Positions 1 through 6,562 of a DNA stretch of 15,596 nucleotides are shown here, one piece after another. A program made the translations under genes and the position numbers. This stretch comes from an uncultured Hyphomicrobiales bacterium (GTDB taxonomy: Bacteria > Pseudomonadota > Alphaproteobacteria > Rhizobiales > CAJQND01). A model generated the notes under the pieces. It was given only the letters and a program-made list of their open reading frames with translations, searched no databases and was not told where the DNA came from. The first letter of the stretch is position 1; each line of letters begins with the position of its first letter. The stretch is taken from the NCBI GenBank assembly GCA_905479595.1, contig CAJQND010000101.1:1-15596 (forward strand), read 5' to 3'.

Positions 1-9
1 CGTCAGCGC

Positions 10-399
10 CTAGGGCAAATCCACAGCTTTGCAGGACAGACTGATATCTATCTGAAGTCTACCTTCGTTTAACAACCACGGCCTGATTGTAAACTCTTTT
101 TTGCCTGAGGCGTGCATTGGATCGCCTTCAGCAAATCCGCGCGCCTGGCCAAGCGTATCCGCCCGCAAAATAATCATGCCTTCCATTGACCAGGTCTCGC
201 CGCTCTCATCTGCAAGCGGTCCAGCGGCAAACAAAACACCGTCCGCTTCAAGCTTCTTTTGATAGTCGAGGTGATCAGGAAGAGACTTGCGAATTTCCTC
301 CGCACTGGCAACTGGGCGTGAATGAACAACAAACAATTCTTTCGCCAAAACACCGCGCGAGCCAGCATATTCGACAAATTCTTTCCAATTGGTCGTCAT
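10..399 (-). CDS. YciI-like family protein
   Basis: A 129-residue protein starting MTTNWKEF. It resembles the YciI / ferredoxin-like alpha-beta barrel family: a beta-strand with ELFVVHSRP, then H43 in PDHLDYQ, the AAGP turn at 58-61 and D93 in EGDPMHASG. The His and Asp correspond to the conserved His-Asp pair of this family. The ATG at 399 is preferred over the in-frame ATG at 438 because an AGGAG ribosome site lies about 8 bases upstream, while the longer version overlaps the promoter. Family members are mostly of unknown function. One characterised relative, TftG, removes chloride from 5-chlorohydroxyquinol in 2,4,5-T degradation. Here the gene diverges from an operon carrying a hydroxyquinol dioxygenase, so a role on a hydroxyquinol or quinone intermediate is plausible but inferred. 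The family call is fairly sure; the function is not known. Confidence 0.75.
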   Translation of the reverse strand: MTTNWKEFVEYAGSRGVLAKELFVVHSRPVASAEEIRKSLPDHLDYQKKLEADGVLFAAGPLADESGETWSMEGMIILRADTLGQARGFAEGDPMHASGKKEFTIRPWLLNEGRLQIDISLSCKAVDLP

Positions 400-437
400 A
401 ATTCGCTCTCCTGTTCGAGTTTGATCACAATATTTCA

Positions 438-443
438 ATCGAT
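438..443. promoter_or_regulatory. ATCGAT box 1 (candidate operator half)
   Basis: Palindromic ATCGAT immediately downstream of the minus-strand -10 for the YciI-like gene, within an AT-rich patch. On the minus strand its context AATATCGATTGAAA resembles the context of box 2, 29 bp (about three helical turns) away. The link to a regulator is inference. Confidence 0.3.
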
Positions 444-452
444 ATTATATCA
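444..452 (-). promoter_or_regulatory. Extended -10 promoter element for the YciI-like gene
   Basis: Read on the minus strand this is TGATATAAT, a perfect TATAAT preceded by the extended -10 dinucleotide TG. It lies 45 bases upstream of the ATG at 399. No good -35 is visible at the expected distance; that position is occupied by an ATCGAT box (467-472), which fits an extended -10 promoter that may be controlled by a protein bound there. Confidence 0.5.
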
Positions 453-466
453 CAAGTTAAAAAAAT

Positions 467-476
467 ATCGATAAAA
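467..476 (+). promoter_or_regulatory. ATCGATAAAA box 2 (candidate operator)
   Basis: The decamer ATCGATAAAA, preceded by a run of seven A, sits directly upstream of the candidate -35 for the rightward operon and covers the -35 position of the leftward promoter. The same decamer, also preceded by an A-tract, recurs at 8290-8299 in the other divergent control region. Confidence 0.4.
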
Positions 477-477
477 A

Positions 478-506
478 TTGACGTGTGCTACAAGCTGAAT
501 TAAACT
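478..506 (+). promoter_or_regulatory. Candidate sigma70 promoter of the aromatic/TRAP operon
   Basis: TTGACG (478-483), a 17-base spacer, then TAAACT (501-506): five of six matches at -35 and four of six at -10, with optimal spacing. It lies about 40 bases before the start of the FAH-family gene and points toward it. No other comparable promoter was seen before the genes that follow, so it may drive the whole run to 7540. Confidence 0.5.
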
Positions 507-546
507 CCCGGACAATGAAAAAACACGTTTGGGAGGATGCAAAAGC

Positions 547-1404
547 ATGCGCTTGGTTTCGATTGAGGAAAATGGCCAGCCAGCCATTGGGATAACAGAT
601 GGAACATCTGTCGTTCCGCTTGCAGCTATTGCACCAGACCTGCCCCAGGAGATGAACCAGTTCATCGCCGCTGGAAAAACTGCCCTGGATGCTGCCGCAT
701 CAGCATATGCCAATGCACCCGCATCGGCTTCCAAACCGCTCAGTGACGCGAAATTGCTGAGCGTGGTTCCCAACCCTAGCAAAATCATCTGTCTGGGATT
801 GAACTACGCCGATCACGCAAAGGAAGGCGGCCATGGCCTGCCGGAATATCCATCGCTGTTTTTGCGCACCAAAAGCTCCTTGATTGCGGCGGGCGATCCT
901 ATTGTGCGTCCGGACTGTTCAGACACACTCGACTATGAAGCAGAGATGCTGTTGGTTATTGGCAAAAAAGGGCGAAATATCAAACAAGCCGATGCACTGG
1001 ATTATGTGTTTGGGTATTCGGTATTCAATGACGGGTCCGTGCGCGAATACCAGCGCAAGACCGGGCAGTGGACGGCTGGCAAGAATTTCGACGATAGCGG
1101 CCCAGCCGGGCCATGGATTGTCACTGCTGACGAACTGCCGGACGGTGCTGAAGGGCTTAAAATTGAATCGCGCCTGAACGGCAAGACCATGCAAAGCTCC
1201 AACACATCGAACATGATTTTCACGGTTACACGCACGATTGAAATTTTGAGCGAAATCTGGACCCTGGAACCTGGTGACATCGTCGCAATGGGCACCCCGG
1301 AGGGTGTTGGATATGCGCGCACCCCACCAGTGTTCATGCAACCTGGTGATGTTGTCGAAATCGAGATTGAGAATATTGGCATCTTGTCAAATCCAATTGC
1401 CTGA
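547..1404 (+). CDS. Fumarylacetoacetate hydrolase (FAH)-family protein, probable fumarylpyruvate/maleylpyruvate hydrolase
   Basis: A 285-residue cytosolic enzyme of the FAH superfamily, whose members cleave or hydrate 2,4-dioxo acids using a divalent metal. The N-terminal small domain (about 1-70) is followed by the catalytic domain, which has CLGLNYADHA (82-91), the metal-ligand strand DYEAE (E131, E133), FNDGS (D162), GKNFD (178-182) and a C-terminal GTPEGVGYAR (249-258). The start at 547 follows GGGAGG with about 10 bases of spacing; the upstream in-frame ATG at 529 would place that site inside the gene. It is the first gene of the operon, 27 bp before the nitroreductase. A gentisate dioxygenase is encoded 8 kb downstream, so the expected reaction is hydrolysis of fumarylpyruvate (or maleylpyruvate directly) to pyruvate plus a C4 acid. 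The family is sure; the exact substrate is inferred, and an acylpyruvase or 5-carboxymethyl-type substrate cannot be excluded. Confidence 0.85.
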   Translation: MRLVSIEENGQPAIGITDGTSVVPLAAIAPDLPQEMNQFIAAGKTALDAAASAYANAPASASKPLSDAKLLSVVPNPSKIICLGLNYADHAKEGGHGLPEYPSLFLRTKSSLIAAGDPIVRPDCSDTLDYEAEMLLVIGKKGRNIKQADALDYVFGYSVFNDGSVREYQRKTGQWTAGKNFDDSGPAGPWIVTADELPDGAEGLKIESRLNGKTMQSSNTSNMIFTVTRTIEILSEIWTLEPGDIVAMGTPEGVGYARTPPVFMQPGDVVEIEIENIGILSNPIA

Positions 1405-1431
1405 CAAACGAAAGAAAGACAAAGACCCACT

Positions 1432-2094
1432 ATGTCCACTCCAACTGATATTGACCCGGAAAAGCTAGGCGCTGCGCGCGATGCGGTCGGCGCTGCCCAT
1501 GACGCACTGGCGCGGCTCGATGGTCCAGCCCTTGATTTACTCATTTTGGAAGCCCGTTCGCATAATGCCTGGCTCGACAAACCGGTCAGCGATGATGATT
1601 TGAAAGCGCTTTATGAAATCGTCAAATGGGGCCCAACAAGTGCGAATGGCAATCACGCGCGCTTTGTGTTTATCCGTTCCGAAGAGGCAAAAGAGAAACT
1701 CGGCAAATGCCTCAACGAAGGCAATGTGAGCAAAACTCTTTCCGCACCGGTAAATGTGATCATTGGATATGACACCGCGTTTTGGACCCGGCTGCCTGAG
1801 CTGTTTTCCCACCGCGACATGACCGGAGCATTTCGGGAAAATCCTGAGCATACCCAAACGACCGCATTCCGCAATTCCAGCCTGCAGGGGGCTTATCTCA
1901 TGTTCGCCGCGCGCGCCATGGGACTGGATATCGGCGCGATGTCGGGTTTCAACAACCAAGCAGTGGATGAAGCGTTTTTCGCGGGCACCACTATCAAATC
2001 AAACTTCCTGTGCAATATCGGCTATGGTGATGTTTCGGGGATTTTCCCGCGCCTGCCCCGGCTGTCATTTGATGACGCCTGCACACTCATATAA
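1432..2094 (+). CDS. Nitroreductase-family flavoprotein of the RutE/HadB type
   Basis: A 220-residue FMN-dependent oxidoreductase that closely follows the RutE (putative malonic semialdehyde reductase) pattern: ARSHNAWLDKPVS (41-53), KWGPTSANGN (65-74), SGFNN (171-175), SNFLCNIGYGD (190-200) and a C-terminal PRLPRLSFDDAC. RutE from E. coli, as I recall it, is 196 residues; this protein has about 22 extra residues at the N terminus. No other pyrimidine-degradation (rut) genes are nearby. The gene sits between an FAH hydrolase and an OsmC gene in an aromatic operon, so reduction of a quinone, semialdehyde or nitro group on the pathway is more likely than uracil breakdown; that is inference. The ribosome site is weak (AAAGAAAG, 14 bases upstream), suggesting translational coupling to the gene before it. 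The family call is strong and the substrate unknown. Confidence 0.85.
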   Translation: MSTPTDIDPEKLGAARDAVGAAHDALARLDGPALDLLILEARSHNAWLDKPVSDDDLKALYEIVKWGPTSANGNHARFVFIRSEEAKEKLGKCLNEGNVSKTLSAPVNVIIGYDTAFWTRLPELFSHRDMTGAFRENPEHTQTTAFRNSSLQGAYLMFAARAMGLDIGAMSGFNNQAVDEAFFAGTTIKSNFLCNIGYGDVSGIFPRLPRLSFDDACTLI

Positions 2095-2108
2095 GTGAGG
2101 ACAAAGAA

Positions 2109-2576
2109 TTGGCAGCTATAAGACTGAAAACCAAGGTCAAGACACGCGTCACCGCGAATTGCCCGACCCACGCACGTTCAGATGTTTCGGTTCGTGACGT
2201 ATCAATGGTTATCGATGAACCGGTTGAGCGCGGCGGCACCAATATGGGGCCCTCGCCCACAGAAACGGCACTTGCAGCCCTTGCCGGTTGCACCAGCGTA
2301 ATCGGACACAAGTGCGCCGCTAAACTCGGCATAGAGATATCCAATGTCACCGTCGATGTGACCGCAGATTTCGATCGGCGCGGGGTAACTCTGGAAGAAG
2401 AAATCGACGTACCATTTGAGGCCGTTCACGTGCGGGTTGAGCTTGATACGAATTCCAATCAGGATGAAATCAATGCACTTGCTGCGGAAGTGGCAAAATT
2501 TTGCCCGCTTTCGAAATTGTTTCATCAGGCAGGTTCAAATGTTCATGAGGAATGGATCGTTCGTCCGTCCGCGTAG
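2109..2576 (+). CDS. OsmC/Ohr-family thiol peroxidase-like protein
   Basis: A 155-residue OsmC-fold protein. It has GPSPTETALAALAGC (47-61) with the first redox cysteine at C61 and FCPLSKLF (131-138) with the second at C132, the pair that family members use to reduce organic hydroperoxides. The start is a TTG at 2109, supported by GTGAGGA at 2096-2102 and seven bases of spacing; no ATG or GTG gives a credible alternative. It lies 14 bp after the nitroreductase stop. Within an operon whose oxygenases and quinol substrates could generate peroxides, a detoxifying role is plausible. Some operons carry OsmC-fold proteins fused to or beside hydrolases, so a non-peroxidase role is possible. The family call is strong. 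Confidence 0.85.
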   Translation: MAAIRLKTKVKTRVTANCPTHARSDVSVRDVSMVIDEPVERGGTNMGPSPTETALAALAGCTSVIGHKCAAKLGIEISNVTVDVTADFDRRGVTLEEEIDVPFEAVHVRVELDTNSNQDEINALAAEVAKFCPLSKLFHQAGSNVHEEWIVRPSA

Positions 2577-2595
2577 ATCTTTAAGATACCAATAT

Positions 2596-2611
2596 GCTGG
2601 GAAAACCCAGC
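2596..2611 (+). other. Intercistronic RNA hairpin before the TRAP binding-protein gene
   Basis: GCTGGG, an AAAA loop and CCCAGC form a perfect 6-bp stem in the 55-bp gap between the OsmC gene and the TRAP binding-protein gene. It ends 20 bases before the ATG and 8 bases before GGGAGG. No run of T follows, so it is not a typical intrinsic terminator. A perfect AT-rich palindrome (2577-2587) lies just upstream. Such stems often protect the 5' end of abundant binding-protein messages; that role is inferred here. Confidence 0.45.
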
Positions 2612-2631
2612 GACATCAGGGAGGAAAAATC

Positions 2632-3726
2632 ATGGGTAATAAACTTTGCAGAAGACTGTTTATGGGAGCGGCTGCATTCAGCATGCTAGCGATGGGTACG
2701 ATTGCACCAGCGCAATCGGCTGAAACCATCAAACTTACCGCCATTGACGGGTATCCGGCACGCGCGATGTGGGTGAAGGAGTTTTCCGGCTTCTTCCTGC
2801 CCAAAGTGAATGAACTTCTCGCAGCTTCAGGTAAATACAACATTGCCTGGACAGAGGCCTATGGCGGCACCATCGTGAAGCCTAAAGGCGTTATGGAAGG
2901 TATTAAACTTGGGCTCGGCGATGTCGGCGTGGTGACCACCGTGTTCCATGGCGACAAGGTACCACTTCAGGCGATTGCATATGTAACGCCATTTTCGTCC
3001 ATCGACCCGAAACTCGTTGCGCAATCGGTTGACGCCATGGCGGACAAGTACCCGGCATTCAAAGAACATTTCGCCAAGCAAAACCAGGTTTACCTGACAT
3101 CCGCTTGCGTCCTCGACAGCTACGAAGTGTTCTCTAAAAATCCAATTAAATCCCTGGCGGACCTAAAAGGCCTGAAAATGGCCGGTGCGGGCTATAACCT
3201 GCGCTATCTCGAAGGTGTTGGCGCTGCCGGCGTTGGCGGGTCTCTGGTGAGTTTTTACAACAAGCTGCAAACCGGCGTAGTTGATGCTGCAATGGTGTGG
3301 CCGGAAGCCGCCGTCACCTTTAAAATCTATGAAGTCGGCCCGCACATGTTGCAAGCCAATCTCGGCACAGTGAATTCCAAAACCGTAACTGTAAACGCCG
3401 ACACCTGGAAAAAACTGCCCGACGAAGTGAAGGCAGCGTTGAAAGAAGCAGCTGTGATGTATCGCGACAGGCTTGCTGACATTGCGCTTAAACGCGCTGC
3501 TGCAAAACTTGCAACCTTCAAGGAAAAAGGCGGTACCGTAACCGTGCTTTCTGCCGAAGAGCGCGACCAGTGGGCAAAATCCATGCCCAATATTGCCGAA
3601 GGCTGGGCTGAAAAGCTGGAAGCCAAGGGCGTGCCAGGAAAGCAGATTCTCGCCGATTACATGAACCTTCTCAGAGCCGGCGGCGCAACGCCATCTCGCG
3701 ACTGGGATAAAGAAATCGCGAACTAG
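2632..3726 (+). CDS. TRAP transporter solute-binding protein (DctP family)
   Basis: A 364-residue periplasmic binding protein. The N terminus has a typical Sec signal peptide (KLCRR, then a hydrophobic core) with likely cleavage after AQSA at residue 30. DctP-family signatures are ADLKGLK (176-182), FYNKLQTGVVDA (208-219) and KLPDEVKAALKEAA (261-274). The start at 2632 follows GGGAGG; the frame is open for 72 codons upstream, but those overlap the OsmC gene. In standard DctP proteins an arginine after LKGxK (usually KIR) anchors the substrate carboxylate. Here that position is alanine (A184), and R191 lies seven residues later. The usual asparagine-containing motif after the GVVDG turn is replaced by MVWPEAA (221-227). 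The ligand is therefore likely to differ from simple C4 acids, and the operon suggests an aromatic acid. Family call strong, ligand unknown. Confidence 0.9.
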   Translation: MGNKLCRRLFMGAAAFSMLAMGTIAPAQSAETIKLTAIDGYPARAMWVKEFSGFFLPKVNELLAASGKYNIAWTEAYGGTIVKPKGVMEGIKLGLGDVGVVTTVFHGDKVPLQAIAYVTPFSSIDPKLVAQSVDAMADKYPAFKEHFAKQNQVYLTSACVLDSYEVFSKNPIKSLADLKGLKMAGAGYNLRYLEGVGAAGVGGSLVSFYNKLQTGVVDAAMVWPEAAVTFKIYEVGPHMLQANLGTVNSKTVTVNADTWKKLPDEVKAALKEAAVMYRDRLADIALKRAAAKLATFKEKGGTVTVLSAEERDQWAKSMPNIAEGWAEKLEAKGVPGKQILADYMNLLRAGGATPSRDWDKEIAN

Positions 3727-3738
3727 GGCCCGGTAACA

Positions 3739-4344
3739 GTGAAGGGCTATCACTTGATCACCAGCCGGCTGTCGCGTTTGACAGACCGGCTGGCAGTTTC
3801 TGCCAATGTGCTCGGCGCACTGGTTGTGCTGCTCGTTGTTGTGGTGATCAACGCGGACGTGTTCATGCGCACAGTGTTCACCGCACCCATTCGCGGCGTG
3901 GTGGAAATTGTCGAAATTTCCATTGTTGCCATTGTATTCCTGCAATTGCCCGACCTGGTACGCATTGGTCGTTTAACCCGCTCTGACGCATTTCTTGAGG
4001 GCATGACGACCTACCGCCCCAAGATCGGTAACGCTTTCCGGCGCAGCTTCGATCTTTTGAGCGCGGGTTTTATGGCACTGATCATTTATGCGCTGGCCCC
4101 AACCGTGATCGAAGCATACGAAGAAGGCGCATATATCGGCACGGAAGGCGTTTTTACAGCGCCGGAATGGCCGCTTAAACTGATCATTGTGGTGGGGGCA
4201 AGCCTTTGCCTGGCGCGCTGGTTGCTCAATGCCATCTCGACCAAGGGCCCACAATCACCTGGCGGGTTTGTAGCCGCAGGTCCGGTGATCGGTAAAGCTG
4301 TTGATGGCGCTGAACCAACGGAGCGCACCGATGACCGGAGTTGA
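3739..4344 (+). CDS. TRAP transporter small permease (DctQ)
   Basis: A 201-residue membrane protein with the four-helix layout of DctQ subunits: helices at about 22-43, 53-73, 104-123 and 144-164. A cytoplasmic loop between helices 2 and 3 carries VRIGRLTRSD. The start is a GTG at 3739, 12 bp after the binding-protein stop, with only a weak AGGG upstream, so translational coupling is likely. The last 30 residues (GPQSPGG to the end) form a hydrophilic tail beyond the family core. It pairs with the large subunit, whose start lies 14 bp inside this gene. Sure of the subunit class. Confidence 0.88.
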   Translation: MKGYHLITSRLSRLTDRLAVSANVLGALVVLLVVVVINADVFMRTVFTAPIRGVVEIVEISIVAIVFLQLPDLVRIGRLTRSDAFLEGMTTYRPKIGNAFRRSFDLLSAGFMALIIYALAPTVIEAYEEGAYIGTEGVFTAPEWPLKLIIVVGASLCLARWLLNAISTKGPQSPGGFVAAGPVIGKAVDGAEPTERTDDRS

Positions 4345-5656
4345 AATAGCCATTGGCTCCATCGCCCTGATTGTGAGCCTCATCTATTGTGGACTTTATA
4401 TTCCCATCGCTCTGGGAGTTGTTTCCTTCATTGGCGTCTGGGTTCTTCTCAGCAACCCGCAACTTGCTATTAATCTTCTCAATATTTCCGTGTCAGATTC
4501 GATTACGGAATATGCCTTTGCCACCGTTCCGCTGTTTACCTTTATGGGATTGTTGGTGTCGAAAGCCGGTATCGGCAAGGATATGTATGAAGTCATGAAC
4601 GACGCGTTCCGGCGGGTGCGCGGCGGGTTGGGCATGGCGACAGTTGCCGCCAACGCGGTATTTGCCGCCGTTACCGGGTCTTCCATTGCCTCGGCATCTG
4701 TATTCACCCGCGTCTCGGTGCCAGAGATGTTGCGCTACAAATATAACCCGCGATTTGCCGTTGGCGTCGTTGCGGGCAGTTCGGTGCTTGGCATGCTCAT
4801 ACCACCAAGCGCGATGCTCATTATCTATTCATTTGTCGCGGAACAATCCGTCGGCCAGATGTTTATGGCGGGCGTGGTGCCTGGCATTTTACTGTCACTC
4901 GCCTTCATTGTCGCCATCATGATAATGGCGCGCGTTACCCCAAAATTTGTCGGCGGCACAGCAGACCAGGAATTGTTGACCGAATATGTGCCTCTCAGCA
5001 GTCTTGATATAGTCAGCAAAACCGCACCGGTTGTTGTTTTGATTCTCGTCGTTCTTGGCGGTATTTATATGGGCGTGTTAACGCCCGTGGAGGCAGGTGC
5101 CGGCGGTTCAGCGGTCGCCCTTCTTATTGCCTTGGTAAAGCGGCGGATGACACCAAAGCTGTTTTGGGAAACGCTGATTGAAGCGGGGCACATCACCGCG
5201 AACATTCTGTTCCTTATCATTGCCGCATCGATGTATTCACGCATGCTCGGCATTGCCGGGCTCCCGACTTTGTTTGGCGATTGGCTGAACGGTATGGAAT
5301 TCAGCTTTTGGGGCATCATGATCATGTATGTGATTTTGATGCTGTTTCTTGGCACCTTGCTCGACACCGCTTCAATCATTCTGATTGTGGTGCCGTTATT
5401 CCTGCCGGTGGTCGAACCGATGGGGGCAAGCCTTGTCTGGTTTGGAATTGTCACTGTAATCGGCGCTGAAATCGGCCTGCTTACACCGCCCCTTGGCATA
5501 TCGTGTTTTGTGATCAAAGCCACCATCGATAACCCGGACATCAAACTCAAGGATGTGTTCCTCGGGGCATTTCCATTCGCGGTCGTAATGCTGGCCGTTC
5601 TGCTGCTGATCATACAGTACCCCGTCCTCAGCATTGGAATTCTTGGCGGTTTTTAG
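4331..5656 (+). CDS. TRAP transporter large permease (DctM)
   Basis: A 441-residue polytopic protein, the ion-coupled transport subunit of the TRAP system. It has about a dozen hydrophobic segments and the family motifs TGSSIASAS (115-123) and GMLIPPS (154-160) in the first half, with LLTPPLGISCFV in the second half, matching the inverted-repeat core of DctM. The start at 4331 is chosen because GGAG lies seven bases upstream at 4320-4323; the ATG at 4301 would add ten hydrophilic residues without a ribosome site. Its start overlaps the DctQ stop by 14 bp, showing tight coupling. It would drive sodium-dependent uptake of the ligand brought by the periplasmic protein. Confidence 0.92.
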   Translation: MTGVEIAIGSIALIVSLIYCGLYIPIALGVVSFIGVWVLLSNPQLAINLLNISVSDSITEYAFATVPLFTFMGLLVSKAGIGKDMYEVMNDAFRRVRGGLGMATVAANAVFAAVTGSSIASASVFTRVSVPEMLRYKYNPRFAVGVVAGSSVLGMLIPPSAMLIIYSFVAEQSVGQMFMAGVVPGILLSLAFIVAIMIMARVTPKFVGGTADQELLTEYVPLSSLDIVSKTAPVVVLILVVLGGIYMGVLTPVEAGAGGSAVALLIALVKRRMTPKLFWETLIEAGHITANILFLIIAASMYSRMLGIAGLPTLFGDWLNGMEFSFWGIMIMYVILMLFLGTLLDTASIILIVVPLFLPVVEPMGASLVWFGIVTVIGAEIGLLTPPLGISCFVIKATIDNPDIKLKDVFLGAFPFAVVMLAVLLLIIQYPVLSIGILGGF

Positions 5657-5667
5657 GAGATAAGCAA

Positions 5668-6543
5668 ATGCGTAATGTCGGCACACACTCAATTTCTGAT
5701 GCGGTCAAGGCCACGTTCAAATGTGAAGATGAGCGAACCGCCCTGCTGCTCACCCGGCTGGTGGATTATCTGCATGACTATGCCCGCGAGGTAAATCTCA
5801 CCCATGCAGAATGGCGCAAAGCTATTGAGATGCTCACAAAAGCTGGTGAAATCAGCGACGAAGAACGCAATGAATTCGTGCTGTTCTCAGATTTGTTGGG
5901 CGTGTCTTCGCTTGTCGATATGATCAATTCACCCCCAGGTGGCACAGAATCCAGCGTCCTTGGCCCGTTCCACATTCTCGGTGCACCAGACCTTCCCATC
6001 GGCGGTGACATGAAGAAAGATAATGAGGGCCCAACATCGGTTGTCTCCGGCATTGTGCGCGATGGCAACGGAAAGTCGATTGAAGGGGCGGTTCTGGAAA
6101 TTTGGCAAACGTCAGACAACGGCCTTTATTCAAACCAGGACCCTGGGCAAGATCGTTTCAACCTGCGCGCCCGCCAGGTAACCGGTGCCGATGGCCGATA
6201 TGCATTTACCACCGTAAAACCAGCGCCCTACACAGTGCCTGATGATGGGCCTGCGGGAGAACTTCTCGCCGTAACCAACCGTCACCCCTGGCGCCCATCA
6301 CATTTGCATTTCATTGTTATGGCCGATGGGTGCCAGACACTGGTGACCGAACTGTTCCCCGAAGACGATCCTTATCTTGATGAAGACGCGGTGTTCGGGG
6401 TGCGTGAATCTCTGATTCTAACTTACAAACGCCGTGATGATCTGGCCGACCTTCCGCCAGGTCTCGAGGTCGCCGCTTCTATTGAAGCGCCATTTTACAC
6501 CGTTGATTTTGATTTCACTCTGGTTCCGGCAGTTGCTGGGTAA
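5668..6543 (+). CDS. Intradiol ring-cleavage dioxygenase, probable hydroxyquinol 1,2-dioxygenase
   Basis: A 291-residue non-heme iron(III) dioxygenase. The helical N-terminal dimerisation domain covers about 1-100 and the catalytic beta-sandwich about 101-285. The four iron ligands are visible: Y154 (NGLYSNQD), Y188 (APYTVPDDGP), H212 and H214 (HPWRPSHLHF). EIWQTSDNGLYSNQDP and PDDGPAGELL with RHPWRPSHLHF match hydroxyquinol 1,2-dioxygenases better than catechol or protocatechuate enzymes. The expected reaction is cleavage of benzene-1,2,4-triol to 3-hydroxymuconate, which tautomerises to maleylacetate. AGGAG seven to eight bases before the ATG supports the start, 11 bp after the DctM stop. 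Maleylacetate reductase, its usual partner, is not in the window. A chlorocatechol or catechol activity is the main alternative. Confidence 0.88.
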   Translation: MRNVGTHSISDAVKATFKCEDERTALLLTRLVDYLHDYAREVNLTHAEWRKAIEMLTKAGEISDEERNEFVLFSDLLGVSSLVDMINSPPGGTESSVLGPFHILGAPDLPIGGDMKKDNEGPTSVVSGIVRDGNGKSIEGAVLEIWQTSDNGLYSNQDPGQDRFNLRARQVTGADGRYAFTTVKPAPYTVPDDGPAGELLAVTNRHPWRPSHLHFIVMADGCQTLVTELFPEDDPYLDEDAVFGVRESLILTYKRRDDLADLPPGLEVAASIEAPFYTVDFDFTLVPAVAG

Positions 6544-6562
6544 ACACGGAAAGGACAATGCG

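Noticed and set aside
1002..1580. 192-codon open frame on the minus strand
   Set aside because: Antisense to the FAH and nitroreductase genes, which have clear family motifs and ribosome sites; Ser-rich shadow composition.
2596..2611. Intrinsic terminator after the OsmC gene
   Set aside because: The stem has no following T-run and a strong ribosome site with coding sequence follows at once, so it was kept only as an RNA element.
3163..3945. 260-codon open frame on the minus strand
   Set aside because: Lies antisense to the TRAP binding-protein and DctQ genes. Its composition (many His, Cys, Asn) and lack of recognisable motifs fit a chance frame.
5065..5634. 189-codon open frame on the minus strand
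   Set aside because: Antisense to the DctM gene; no plausible ribosome site or family resemblance.
6434..6562. N-terminal extension of the MBL protein
   Set aside because: The extension overlaps the dioxygenase gene and would bury the signal peptide; the ATG at 6563 has a good ribosome site.
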